A stretch of 64,000 bases of DNA from Parvibaculum sp. (lineage in GTDB: Bacteria; Pseudomonadota; Alphaproteobacteria; Parvibaculales; Parvibaculaceae), in NCBI RefSeq assembly GCF_030694575.1, contig NZ_JAUYUS010000016.1, forward strand, positions 40,510-104,509, written 5' to 3'. The notes beneath the pieces were generated by a model. It was not told the DNA's origin and did no database searches. It saw only the letters and a list, made by a program, of their open reading frames with translations. The position numbers and the translations under genes are program-made. This document shows, piece by piece, positions 54,288 through 63,734 of this stretch (within the stretch, counting starts at the first letter, position 1; each line of letters starts with the position of its first letter).

Positions 54288-55493
54288 ATGCGCATCGGCA
54301 CACCGCTTTCCCCTTCCGCATTCCGCGTCATGCTTCTCGGCTCGGGCGAGCTCGGCAAGGAAGTCGCGATCGAGCTGCAGCGGCTCGGCGTCGAGGTGAT
54401 CGCTGTCGACCGCTACGAGAATGCGCCGGCGCATCAGGTCGCGCATCGCAGCCACGTCATCGCCATGACGGATGGACACGCGCTTCGCGCGCTGGTCGAG
54501 AAGGAGCGTCCGCATCTCATTGTGCCGGAGATCGAGGCCATCGCGACGGACGAACTGGCGCGCATCGAGGCGGACGGGCTCGCCGAAGTGATCCCGACCG
54601 CGCGCGCCGCGCAGCTCACCATGAACCGCGAGGGCATCCGCCGCCTCGCGGCGGAAGAACTCGGGCTTCCCGTCTCGCCCTATGCCTTCGCCTCCACGGC
54701 GCAGGAACTGAAGGATGCAATAGCGGCAGGCATCGGATTTCCCTGCTTCGTGAAGCCGGTCATGTCGTCCTCCGGCAAGGGGCAGAGCCTGCTGCATTCC
54801 GAAGAGGACATCCGCAAAGCCTGGGACTATGCGATGGCGGGCGGCCGCGTCGAAACTCCGCGCGTCATCGTCGAAGGGCTGATCGACTTCGACTACGAGA
54901 TCACGCAGCTCACCGTTCGAGCGCGAGGCGAGGGCGGCGAGATCGAAACGCAGTTCTGCGCGCCGGTTGGCCATCGACAGGTCAAGGGCGATTATGTCGA
55001 AAGCTGGCAGCCGCAGAAAATGAGCGGCAAGGCGCTCGCCGCCTCGCGCGACATCGCGGCGAAGGTTACGGCGGCGCTGGGCGGACGCGGTATTTTCGGC
55101 GTCGAGCTTTTCGTGAAGGGCGACATGGTCTGGTTTTCGGAAGTGAGCCCGCGACCGCACGACACCGGCCTCGTCACGCTCATCACGCAATATCAGAGCG
55201 AGTTTGCGCTCCATGCCCGCGCGATCCTCGGTCTCCCCGTCACCGTCGACACGATCTCGCCCGGCGCCAGTGCCGTCATCTATGGCGGGCTCGAAGAGAA
55301 GGGCATCGCCTTCGAGGGCGTCGAGGCGGCGCTCGCGCTGCCCGGCACCGACATCCGCCTGTTCGGCAAGCCGGAATCCTTCGAGCGCCGCCGCATGGGT
55401 GTCGCACTCGCCCGCGCCGCCGATACGGACGAGGCGCGCAAGGTGGCGAAGCAGGCGGCGGATGCCGTCAGACCTGTCTCCGGTACAAAATAA
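54288..55493 (+). CDS. purT: Formate-dependent phosphoribosylglycinamide formyltransferase
   Basis: 401 residues from ATG 54288 (GGAGG five bases upstream); the track begins earlier. An ATP-grasp enzyme with the N-terminal Rossmann [21 protein letters not shown]. The P-loop region is [14 protein letters not shown], and the ATP-grasp core ends with the Mg-binding [23 protein letters not shown]. It adds formate to GAR in purine synthesis. Its last codons (PVSGTK) form part of the direct repeat flanking the next two genes. Confidence 0.95.
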   Translation: MRIGTPLSPSAFRVMLLGSGELGKEVAIELQRLGVEVIAVDRYENAPAHQVAHRSHVIAMTDGHALRALVEKERPHLIVPEIEAIATDELARIEADGLAEVIPTARAAQLTMNREGIRRLAAEELGLPVSPYAFASTAQELKDAIAAGIGFPCFVKPVMSSSGKGQSLLHSEEDIRKAWDYAMAGGRVETPRVIVEGLIDFDYEITQLTVRARGEGGEIETQFCAPVGHRQVKGDYVESWQPQKMSGKALAASRDIAAKVTAALGGRGIFGVELFVKGDMVWFSEVSPRPHDTGLVTLITQYQSEFALHARAILGLPVTVDTISPGASAVIYGGLEEKGIAFEGVEAALALPGTDIRLFGKPESFERRRMGVALARAADTDEARKVAKQAADAVRPVSGTK

Positions 55494-55501
55494 ATCTCGT
55501 T
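55465..55501 (+). repeat. Direct repeat DR1 at the purT 3' end
   Basis: A 37-bp block (CCGTCAGACCTGTCTCCGG, then CAAAATAAAT) that covers the last codons and stop of purT. It recurs at 56737-56773 with 34 of 37 matches. The two bracket the WYL regulator and DUF1330 genes. Confidence 0.8.
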
Positions 55502-55599
55502 CGTCTGAAGTATGGCATGCTCGCAAAGCGGACATTCGCTCATGTCCGATGCGACCCCGGTTGGCCTGACCCAAAGCGTTTGTCGAGGAGGTTCCGTAC

Positions 55600-56364
55600 A
55601 TGTCGAGAACAAGTCGACTATTCGAGCTGCTCGGCGTGTTACGCGCACGCAGGATGCCCGTTACAGCCCCCGATCTCGCGCGCGAACTTGGTGTCTCGCC
55701 GCGGAGTATATACCGCGACATCGACACGTTGCGTTCGATAGGGGCGCCTATCGAAGGGCAAGCGGGTATCGGCTATTGTTTGAAAGAAGGCTTTTTTCTT
55801 CCGGAGCTCGCATTTTCGCCCGATGAACTCGACGCGTTGGCTCTCGGTCTGGGCTGGGTGCGGCAGCGGGCTGATCCTGCCTTGGCACGATGCAGCGAAA
55901 GCGCCTTGGCAAAAATACTTTCCGCGAAAAACAACGGCTCAACGAGCGCCCAATCACCCGCTGTCGTAACGGCGGCCTCGACGTCTGAGCCCGCGGACCC
56001 TCCGCAGGCCGCTCTGTTGCGGGATGCTATCCGCCGGCAACGGAAAGTTGCGATCGGCTATGAAGACGCGCAAGGTGCGTTATCGGATCGTATCGTCTGG
56101 CCGATCACCATCGTCTATTTCGACGATGTCCGTATATTGGCGGCCTGGTGCGAACGCAGATATGCCTTCCGTCATTTCCGCATCGATCGTTTGCGTGTGA
56201 AAACGATTTTGGAGGAACGCTACCCCGGGAGACGTCAATCGATCGTGACGCAGTGGCGGCAGCAGGATCGCGACTGGCGTTCGATGCTGACAATTTCTGA
56301 CACACCGGCACGCTACCAATCGGCGGGTGCCCTTACCGTCGGTGCCATGTCAGAGGAAAGATAA
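55600..56364 (+). CDS. YafY-type HTH/WYL-domain transcriptional regulator
   Basis: 254 residues with a strong GAGGAGG site. The N-terminal HTH is RLFELLGVLRARRMPVTAPDLARELGVSPRSIYRDID, in which RSIYRDID is the YafY-type pattern. The WYL-domain part is QRKVAIGYEDAQGALSDRIVWPITIVYFDDVRILAAWCERR, with FRHFRIDRL typical. WYL domains sense ligands, often nucleic-acid or small metabolites. It stands directly before the DUF1330 gene and probably regulates it. The pair lies between direct repeats. Confidence 0.88.
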   Translation: MSRTSRLFELLGVLRARRMPVTAPDLARELGVSPRSIYRDIDTLRSIGAPIEGQAGIGYCLKEGFFLPELAFSPDELDALALGLGWVRQRADPALARCSESALAKILSAKNNGSTSAQSPAVVTAASTSEPADPPQAALLRDAIRRQRKVAIGYEDAQGALSDRIVWPITIVYFDDVRILAAWCERRYAFRHFRIDRLRVKTILEERYPGRRQSIVTQWRQQDRDWRSMLTISDTPARYQSAGALTVGAMSEER

Positions 56365-56736
56365 ATGGTTTCATTTTCACCTGCCGCCTTCGAGGCCTTT
56401 CTGGCCGAAGACGACGATTCAGCCGTCGTAATGTTGAACCTCCTGCGGTTCGCGCCGGATGGCGGGCGGGAGAGATATTTGGAATACCTGCAAATGGCCA
56501 AGCCGATTCTCGCTCGATTTGGTGCGAAAATCCTTTTCGGCGGCGATGGTCTGCCGGTGCTCACGACGGGGCAGGCGCAGGAATGGGATGCCGCCGTGCT
56601 GGTTCAATATCCACGTCGATCTGCATTCAAGAGTATGGTTGACGATCCGGAATACCGGATTGCATTCAACGTCGGACAAGCAGCAATTGCCGATGTCGTG
56701 CTTCAACCTTTGAGGCATATCGATGGTTTGATGTAA
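56365..56736 (+). CDS. DUF1330 family protein
   Basis: 123 residues. The ferredoxin-like DUF1330 pattern is VVMLNLLRFAPDGGRERYLEYLQMAKPIL, then the GAKILFGGDGLPVL segment and the VQYPRRSAFKSMVDDPEYRI signature. It starts directly after the stop of the WYL gene, so the two are one operon. The function is unknown, though the fold is that of a small alpha/beta barrel-like dimer. Confidence 0.8.
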   Translation: MVSFSPAAFEAFLAEDDDSAVVMLNLLRFAPDGGRERYLEYLQMAKPILARFGAKILFGGDGLPVLTTGQAQEWDAAVLVQYPRRSAFKSMVDDPEYRIAFNVGQAAIADVVLQPLRHIDGLM

Positions 56737-56773
56737 CCGTCAGACCTGTCTCCGGCGCAAAATAAATTTCGTT
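56737..56773 (+). repeat. Direct repeat DR2, second copy of the purT 3' end
   Basis: It begins one base after the stop of the DUF1330 gene and has 34 of 37 bases in common with DR1, including the last purT codons and stop. Removal of one repeat with the two genes would restore purT followed by the antiporter region. Confidence 0.8.
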
Positions 56774-56858
56774 TTCCGGCTTCCATTCCCTCGCAGTTCT
56801 GTTGCGCGAGGGCTATCTCTTCCGCCATGTTGACGGGGCCCGTTCCGGGCATCGGTTC

Positions 56859-57821
56859 ATGGAGCACGGATTGACCTATCTCTTTCTCGTCGTCGGCCTT
56901 CTGCTGCTTCTCGGTGGGGCGGAGTTTCTGGTCAAGGGCGCGGCGGGGCTGGCCACGCGCCTCGGCGTCTCGCCCTTCCTCATCGGCCTCACGCTGGTCG
57001 GCTTCGGCACCTCCTCGCCGGAGCTTGTCGCCAGTCTCGAAGGCGCCTTCCAGGGCTATCCGGGCATCGCCGTCGGCAATGTCGTCGGCTCCAACATTGC
57101 CAACATCCTGCTCATCCTCGGCATTGCCGGTCTCGTCTTTCCGATGACGGTGGATCGCGGGGCGCTGAAGCGCGATGGCGCAATGCTTCTGATCGCAGCC
57201 GTCGCGATGGTCGCCGCCTGCGTCTACGGCGCCCTGTCGCGGGAAGTCGGGTTCGGCTTTCTCGCGCTCCTCGCGGTCTATCTCGTCTACACCTGCCGCG
57301 CCGACCGCAAGGGGCAGGACGGCACCGCGAAGCTCCATGCCGCCGAAGCCGAGTTCCTGAAGCCGGGGCGGAAGATGGCGCTCTTCGTCGAGATCGTCAT
57401 GGCGCTGGGCGGTCTTGTCGCGCTGGTCGCCGGCGCCTCGCTGCTCGTCGACAGCGCCGTCGAGATCGCGACGGCGTTCGGCCTCTCCGATTCCGTGATC
57501 GGCCTCACCCTGGTCGCCATCGGCACCTCGCTGCCGGAAGTCGCGACCTCCGTCCTCGCCGCCTTCCGGCGCAAATCGGACATCGCCATCGGCAACGTCA
57601 TCGGCTCCAACATCTTCAACGTCTTCGGCATTGCCGGTACCGTTGCGGCCGTGCAGCCGATTCCGGTTCCGGCCGACATTGCCTCCTTCGACATCTGGGT
57701 CATGGCTGCTGCCTCGGTCCTCTTTCTCGTCTTCGCGTGGACGGGCGCGCGGATCGGACGGGGGGAGGCGCTTCTGTTGCTGGCCGGCTACGGGGCTTAT
57801 GTGACGTTTTTATTGCAGTAG
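56859..57821 (+). CDS. yrbG: Calcium/sodium antiporter (CaCA family, YrbG-like)
   Basis: 320 residues from ATG 56859. The two alpha-repeats of the CaCA family are GVSPFLIGLTLVGFGTSSPELV with NVVGSNIANILLILG, and DSVIGLTLVAIGTSLPEVATSV with NVIGSNIFNVFGIAG. The acidic residues within GTSxPE form the cation site. About ten membrane segments are predicted by the hydrophobic pattern. It exchanges Ca2+ with Na+ or H+. Confidence 0.92.
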   Translation: MEHGLTYLFLVVGLLLLLGGAEFLVKGAAGLATRLGVSPFLIGLTLVGFGTSSPELVASLEGAFQGYPGIAVGNVVGSNIANILLILGIAGLVFPMTVDRGALKRDGAMLLIAAVAMVAACVYGALSREVGFGFLALLAVYLVYTCRADRKGQDGTAKLHAAEAEFLKPGRKMALFVEIVMALGGLVALVAGASLLVDSAVEIATAFGLSDSVIGLTLVAIGTSLPEVATSVLAAFRRKSDIAIGNVIGSNIFNVFGIAGTVAAVQPIPVPADIASFDIWVMAAASVLFLVFAWTGARIGRGEALLLLAGYGAYVTFLLQ

Positions 57822-57907
57822 TGTGACAGTCGACCCCTTCATTTCCGCAAACTGCCTTTTGCATTTCCGCATTTCATCTCGTTTGACGAGGCGCTATCCT
57901 CTCTTCC

Positions 57908-58867
57908 ATGAACTGGGATGACCTGAGATTCTTCCTTGCCGTAGCGGCAGCGGGCAGTCTTTCCGGCGCGGGGCAACAGCTTGGCGTCAACACGACCACC
58001 GTTTTGCGTCGCGTGGCCTCCCTCGAGGACGATCTCGGCGCCCGCCTGTTCGAGCGCGAGCGTACTGGCTACCGCCTGACAGCCGCCGGCGAGAAGCTCG
58101 TCGAGGCTCTGGAGCCCGTGGATCGGCGGCTTTCCGCCCTTCCGCGCGATTTTGAGGCGGCGGGCGAGGGGGCCGAGGGCTCGGTTCGCCTCGCGGCCGG
58201 CGAGGTCGTCGCCACCCGCCTCCTGGCCGTCGAACTTCCGTCCTTCCGGCGCGCGCATCCGGGTCTCGAACTCGAAATCCTGACCGATCCGCGCTTCGGC
58301 TCGCTGGGGCCGGCGCCGAGAATAGGTAATCCGCTCAAGGATGTAGACGTCGCGGTCCGTCTCGCGCGTCCTACCCAGGGCGACATGCTGATGCGCAAGA
58401 TCGGCGACATGGCATACGGGCTTTATGCTTCCACCGCCTATCTCGAAACGCGCGGCCGGCCCCATCACATGCAGGACATCGCCGGCCACGATCTCATCGG
58501 CTTCCCGCGCTCGGAAACGCCGCTCGGTCCGGTGTGGTGGTTCTCCCGCGCGGAGAAGTCGGGCCGCGTCGCGCTTCGCTCGTCGAGCGTCGAGGCGCGC
58601 GCGGAGGCGGCGCGCGGCGGCCTCGGACTTGCCGCCTTGCCCTGCATCGTCGGCGATGTCGATCCGGGGCTCGAACGTGTGTTCGGTCCCGACGTATTGG
58701 GCTCGCTCGAAATGTGGCTCATGGCGCGTAACGATCTTGCCCAGCTTGCGCATGTTCGCGCCGTTATGGAATTCATCGTGGATGCAGTGAAGAGGCACCG
58801 GGCGCGGATCGAGGGGCGCGAACACGAGGTCCGGGAGCTGCCACAGCGATCTCGTCCAAACCCTTGA
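57908..58867 (+). CDS. LysR-family transcriptional regulator
   Basis: 319 residues. The N-terminal HTH is MNWDDLRFFLAVAAAGSLSGAGQQLGVNTTTVLRRVASLEDDLGARLFERERTGYRLT. The effector domain follows, with LPSFRRAHPGLELEILTDP and ARAEAARGGLGLAALPCIVG. It is close to the MNWDDLR-type regulators that bind palindromic sites near an unlinked or divergent gene. Its target is not obvious in the window. Confidence 0.9.
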   Translation: MNWDDLRFFLAVAAAGSLSGAGQQLGVNTTTVLRRVASLEDDLGARLFERERTGYRLTAAGEKLVEALEPVDRRLSALPRDFEAAGEGAEGSVRLAAGEVVATRLLAVELPSFRRAHPGLELEILTDPRFGSLGPAPRIGNPLKDVDVAVRLARPTQGDMLMRKIGDMAYGLYASTAYLETRGRPHHMQDIAGHDLIGFPRSETPLGPVWWFSRAEKSGRVALRSSSVEARAEAARGGLGLAALPCIVGDVDPGLERVFGPDVLGSLEMWLMARNDLAQLAHVRAVMEFIVDAVKRHRARIEGREHEVRELPQRSRPNP

Positions 58868-59088
58868 AAACCCGTCGAAATTCGGCGGGGCCCATTGCTT
58901 TTGCGCGAGGTTTCAGCGTAAAAACCTTGTGCTGATGCGGGACCGGTTAGCCTTAACGCGCTCTTAGTTTTCTGGCCGCTATGGTTAGCGCCGCGTTGGC
59001 TGCGGGCGCGTGCCCGCATTGAAATCGAAGACGGCGATTCGCGAAATTCCGGTTCGGAAATCCGCGGGCGAGGCGGACGGAGACAATG

Positions 59089-59232
59089 ATGGCCCGGTTG
59101 ACCGCAAGCGAGGCGATGGAGGCGAGGAACTTTGCGCCGCGCCTGCCGCTCGCCGCCGGTTTTGCCTCAGTTTCGTCGCAGATCGTTCGTATGCTGAGAA
59201 TCGGTGAGGTCCTTCTCCTTAGCCGCCCCTGA
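59089..59232 (+). CDS. Candidate leucine leader peptide of leuA
   Basis: 47 residues beginning ATG 59089 (GGAG six bases upstream) and ending VLLLSRP, with three consecutive Leu codons (CTT CTC CTT) near the end. The stop lies inside the 5' arm of an inverted repeat, CCCCTGAG...CTCAGGGG, ahead of leuA. This layout fits attenuation by ribosome pausing at Leu codons. The window between 58868 and 59088 shows no supported gene. There is no T-run after the hairpin, so the mechanism, if real, is not classical. Confidence 0.4.
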   Translation: MARLTASEAMEARNFAPRLPLAAGFASVSSQIVRMLRIGEVLLLSRP

Positions 59233-59269
59233 GCGCCGTTACCGGAAAGTGGAAGCGGGCTCTCAGGGG
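59227..59269 (+). promoter_or_regulatory. Inverted repeat in the leuA leader
   Basis: CCCCTGAG and CTCAGGGG (8 bp) with a 27-base loop lie between the candidate leader peptide and leuA, ending at an in-frame ATG (59270). It may hide or expose the leuA start region depending on ribosome position. Confidence 0.45.
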
Positions 59270-59365
59270 ATGCAAGACAAGATCAACCGAGACAGAACCG
59301 CAGACCGCCGGACGGGCGCGGGAGACGAGAAAGACCGGACTGTGACCGCAAACGCTGACGAGACC

Positions 59366-60913
59366 ATGCCCCACGACAATGTTCTGATTTTCGACACCAC
59401 GCTTCGCGACGGCGAGCAGTCGCCCGGCGCATCGATGACGCTTGACGAAAAACTGCTGGTGGCGGAGCTGCTCGACGCGATGGGCGTCGATGTGATCGAA
59501 GCCGGCTTTCCCATTGCGTCGAATGGCGATTTCGAGTCCGTGCGCGAAGTTTCGAAAGTCGTGAAGAACGCCGTCGTCTGCGGCCTCGCCCGGGCCGGCG
59601 CAAAGGACATCGAGCGCGCCGCGGAAGCCTTGCAGCCCGCGCAGCGCGGCCGCATCCATACTTTCATTTCGACCAGCCCCGTGCACATGAAGCACAAGCT
59701 TCAGATGGAGCCGGAAGCCGTGCTGGATGCGGTGATCGCCAGCGTCTCGCTTGCACGCAATCTCGTCGACAACGTCGAATGGTCGCCGGAAGACGCGACA
59801 CGCACGGACCATGACTTTCTCTGCCGGTGCGTGGAAGCCGCGATCAAGGCCGGTGCGACTACAATCAACATTCCCGACACCGTCGGATATACGATACCGA
59901 GCGAATATGGTGCGCTGATCGCGATGCTGCGCGAGCGGGTGCCCAATATCGACCGTGCGGTGATCTCGACGCATTGCCACAACGATCTGGGCCTTGCGGT
60001 CGCGAATTCACTCGCCGGCGTTGCCGCCGGCGCGCGGCAGGTCGAATGCACGATCAATGGCATCGGTGAGCGGGCAGGGAATGCCGCGCTTGAGGAAATC
60101 GTGATGGCGCTCAAGGTCCGGCGGGATCTGATGCCCTACGACACCGGTATCGACACGACGATGCTTGCGCGAGCCTCGAAGCTCGTTTCCTCGGTCACGG
60201 CCTTTCCCGTCCAGTATAACAAGGCCATCGTCGGTCAGAACGCCTTCGCGCACGAGTCCGGCATCCATCAGGACGGTATGCTGAAGAACAACCAGACCTA
60301 CGAGATCATGACGCCGGAAAGCGTCGGCATCACCAAGTCTTCTCTCGTGATGGGCAAGCATTCGGGCCGTCATGCGTTCCGCGAAAAGCTGCGCGAGCTC
60401 GGATACGATCTCGGGCAGAACGCCATGCAGGATGCCTTCAACCGCTTCAAGGACCTCGCGGACAAGAAGAAGCATGTGTTCGACGACGATATCGTCGCGC
60501 TGGTGGACGATGAAGTCGCCCGCGGCAACGACCGCATTCGCGTCGCGTCGCTTCGCGTCATCGCCGGTTCGGAGGGGCCGCAGGAGGCGACGCTGGACCT
60601 CGTGGTCGATGGGGTTTCGGAGAAGGTCACCTGCACCGGCGACGGTCCGGTCGACGCCACTTTCAATGCCATCAAGGCGATCTTCCCGCACGATGCGCGG
60701 CTGCAGCTCTATCAGGTGCATGCCGTGACGGCGGGAACGGACGCGCAGGCGGAAGTGAGCGTGCGGCTGGAGGAGGCGGGCAAGACCGTCACGGGCCGGG
60801 CTGCCGATACCGACACACTAGTCGCGTCCGCACGGGCTTATGTCAGTGCGCTCAACAAATTGCTCGTCAAACGCGAGAAGGCGGCGCCTTCCGCGTGGGT
60901 GGCGTCGAGCTAA
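59366..60913 (+). CDS. leuA: 2-isopropylmalate synthase
   Basis: 515 residues from ATG 59366; in-frame starts at GTG 59342, ATG 59270 and GTG 59204 are possible, and the family start matches MPHDNVLIFDTTLRDGEQ. The catalytic TIM-barrel has IFDTTLRDGEQSPGASM, HCHNDLGLAVANSLAG and the metal/His set of the family. The C-terminal regulatory LeuA domain covers about residues 370-510 (VTAGTDAQAEVSVRLEEAG). It starts leucine synthesis. An unusual leader precedes it. Confidence 0.93.
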   Translation: MPHDNVLIFDTTLRDGEQSPGASMTLDEKLLVAELLDAMGVDVIEAGFPIASNGDFESVREVSKVVKNAVVCGLARAGAKDIERAAEALQPAQRGRIHTFISTSPVHMKHKLQMEPEAVLDAVIASVSLARNLVDNVEWSPEDATRTDHDFLCRCVEAAIKAGATTINIPDTVGYTIPSEYGALIAMLRERVPNIDRAVISTHCHNDLGLAVANSLAGVAAGARQVECTINGIGERAGNAALEEIVMALKVRRDLMPYDTGIDTTMLARASKLVSSVTAFPVQYNKAIVGQNAFAHESGIHQDGMLKNNQTYEIMTPESVGITKSSLVMGKHSGRHAFREKLRELGYDLGQNAMQDAFNRFKDLADKKKHVFDDDIVALVDDEVARGNDRIRVASLRVIAGSEGPQEATLDLVVDGVSEKVTCTGDGPVDATFNAIKAIFPHDARLQLYQVHAVTAGTDAQAEVSVRLEEAGKTVTGRAADTDTLVASARAYVSALNKLLVKREKAAPSAWVASS

Positions 60914-60920
60914 CCGGGGA

Positions 60921-60949
60921 ATGGCGGAAGGGGTCCGCCGTTCTTTTCC
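60921..60949 (+). terminator. Terminator after leuA
   Basis: GGCGGA-AGGGG-TCCGCC followed by GTTCTTTTCCT is a small hairpin with a T-rich tail after leuA. The leader of mreB follows. Confidence 0.65.
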
Positions 60950-61013
60950 TGATTTGCGGCCGGTTTCCGGACGCGTCTTAACAAAAAAGCCACTTTGAGT
61001 GGCGCATTATTAA

Positions 61014-62111
<1,098 letters not shown>

Positions 62112-62192
62112 AATACCGGGACCGGGGTTCCCGGCGGGTAGCGTCTGACAGGAGCGGGCGGGCCGGCCTTGGCGAGAGAGCAGTAAGTCGTA

Positions 62193-63173
62193 ATGGACTC
62201 GAATCGTACAGCTCTGCCGTTCCGCGAGTTCTCGCACCGGATATCGCTTGTCTTCATGCTGACGCTTGCGGCGGCGTTGCTGTTGCTCGGTCGCGCGGAA
62301 ACCTATGTCTTCGACCGGGCGCGACAGGTCGTGACCGATCTCGCGGCGCCGCTTCTCGAAGTCGCGTCCCGTCCCGTCGCCGCGACGCGGCGCGTCATCG
62401 AGCGCACCGACGAATACGCCTATGTCTTTGACGAGAACGAACGGCTACGCGCGGAGAACGCCCGGCTTCTGGCGTGGAAGGAAGAAGCGCTGAAACTGCA
62501 GGCCAAGGTGGCGCGCTACGAAGCGCTGCTCAACGTGCAGGTGGACCCGGCGATCAATTATGTGAGCGGGCGGGTTGTCAGCGATTCCGGGGGGCCCTTT
62601 GTCGATACGGTGCTGGTGAATGTCGGTTCCGACAAGGGCGCCGAGAGCGGGCAGGCCGTCATCGACACGGATGGGCTCATCGGCCGGATCGTCTCGACCG
62701 GACCCAAGGCGAGCCGTGTATTGCTGCTCACCGATCTCAACAGCCGCGTGCCGGTCATCATTGAACCCGCGCATTACAATGCCGTCCTGGCCGGCGATAA
62801 TACAGCCTGGCCGAGGCTTGAATATCTTGCGGCGCAAAGTGCGGTGTCGCCGGGCGACCGCGTGGTCACGTCGGGTGACGGCGGGTTGATTCCCGCCGGG
62901 CTGCCGGTTGGCCTCGTTATCCAGACAAGCGACGGCGGATTGCGCGTACAGACGTTCAGCGACAGGGGCAGGCTCGATTTCGTGCGGGTGCTGCAATATG
63001 AATTTCCGTCACAGGTAAAACGGCAGGACCCGCCCCAAGTGCTGAAGGGACCGCCGGTAACCTCCGCGCCGCCACCCGGCCCTGTGACATTGCCGGGCCC
63101 GGGCACAGCCGGCACCAACACTGGCAGCAATGCAGGTGGTGCCTCACCGGCGCCGACGGCGGGAGCGCAGTAA
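62193..63173 (+). CDS. mreC: MreC, rod-shape determining protein
   Basis: 326 residues. One N-terminal membrane segment (LVFMLTLAAALLLLGRAE) precedes a coiled coil (AYVFDENERLRAENARLLAWKEEALKLQ). Two beta-barrel domains follow, with VSGRVVSDSGGPFVDTVLVNVGSDKGAESGQ and the SRVLLLTDLNSRVPVIIE segment. The C-terminus is Pro/Gly/Ala-rich. It links MreB with PBP2 and MreD in the elongasome. Confidence 0.94.
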   Translation: MDSNRTALPFREFSHRISLVFMLTLAAALLLLGRAETYVFDRARQVVTDLAAPLLEVASRPVAATRRVIERTDEYAYVFDENERLRAENARLLAWKEEALKLQAKVARYEALLNVQVDPAINYVSGRVVSDSGGPFVDTVLVNVGSDKGAESGQAVIDTDGLIGRIVSTGPKASRVLLLTDLNSRVPVIIEPAHYNAVLAGDNTAWPRLEYLAAQSAVSPGDRVVTSGDGGLIPAGLPVGLVIQTSDGGLRVQTFSDRGRLDFVRVLQYEFPSQVKRQDPPQVLKGPPVTSAPPPGPVTLPGPGTAGTNTGSNAGGASPAPTAGAQ

Positions 63174-63177
63174 ATCC

Positions 63178-63711
63178 ATGCCCCGCCTCGAACCCTATTC
63201 ACCGACACCCGCTGCCCGCGCCGGACGTATCGTCATGACGGTGATGCCGTTTGCGATGGGGCTGGCCTGCGTCCTGCTTTCGTTCGTGCCGCTGGGGCGC
63301 ATCGTCGGTTCGCCGCTCACACCGGCCTTTCCGCTCATGGCCATCTACTACTGGGCCATCGTGCGGCCGGAGATGTTTCCGCCGCTGGCCGTATTTGCCG
63401 TCGGGCTCATCTTCGACTTGTTGTCCGGCGGTGCGATCGGTCTCTGGGCCTTCGTCTATGTCGTCACATATGCAGTGGTGATTTCGCAGCGCATGCTCGT
63501 GGTCAATGCGCCATTCTCGGTATTCTGGGTCGGCTTCCTGTTCGCGGCGGCTTTCGCTGGCGCGTTTGCATGGGCAATCATTTCCATTATTCACGGCATG
63601 TTCGTTCCGCCAGGTTCCGTGGCCCGGCACATGGCGGTCACGGTGGCGGTATTCCCGATCTTTGTTATGCTTTTCGGGCGTATTCAGACGCGCGTCCTGC
63701 AGGGTAATTAG
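63178..63711 (+). CDS. mreD: MreD, rod-shape determining protein
   Basis: 177 residues from ATG 63178, four bases after the mreC stop. Five hydrophobic membrane segments are seen (such as VMPFAMGLACVLLSFVPLG, AVFAVGLIFDLLSGGAIG and GFLFAAAFAGAFAWAIISII). The LIFDLLSGG segment is well conserved in MreD. It completes the MreBCD unit. Confidence 0.9.
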   Translation: MPRLEPYSPTPAARAGRIVMTVMPFAMGLACVLLSFVPLGRIVGSPLTPAFPLMAIYYWAIVRPEMFPPLAVFAVGLIFDLLSGGAIGLWAFVYVVTYAVVISQRMLVVNAPFSVFWVGFLFAAAFAGAFAWAIISIIHGMFVPPGSVARHMAVTVAVFPIFVMLFGRIQTRVLQGN

Positions 63712-63734
63712 GGCGGGACGATGGGAAGCTGGTC

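Noticed and set aside
54255-55727. Minus-strand ORF of 490 aa opposite purT
   Set aside because: Shadow of purT. Its residue pattern also repeats with the direct repeat, showing only the repeat and not a gene.
59010-59207. Plus-strand ORF of 65 aa before leuA
   Set aside because: Overlaps the better candidate leader peptide in another frame and has no supporting ribosome binding site or motif.
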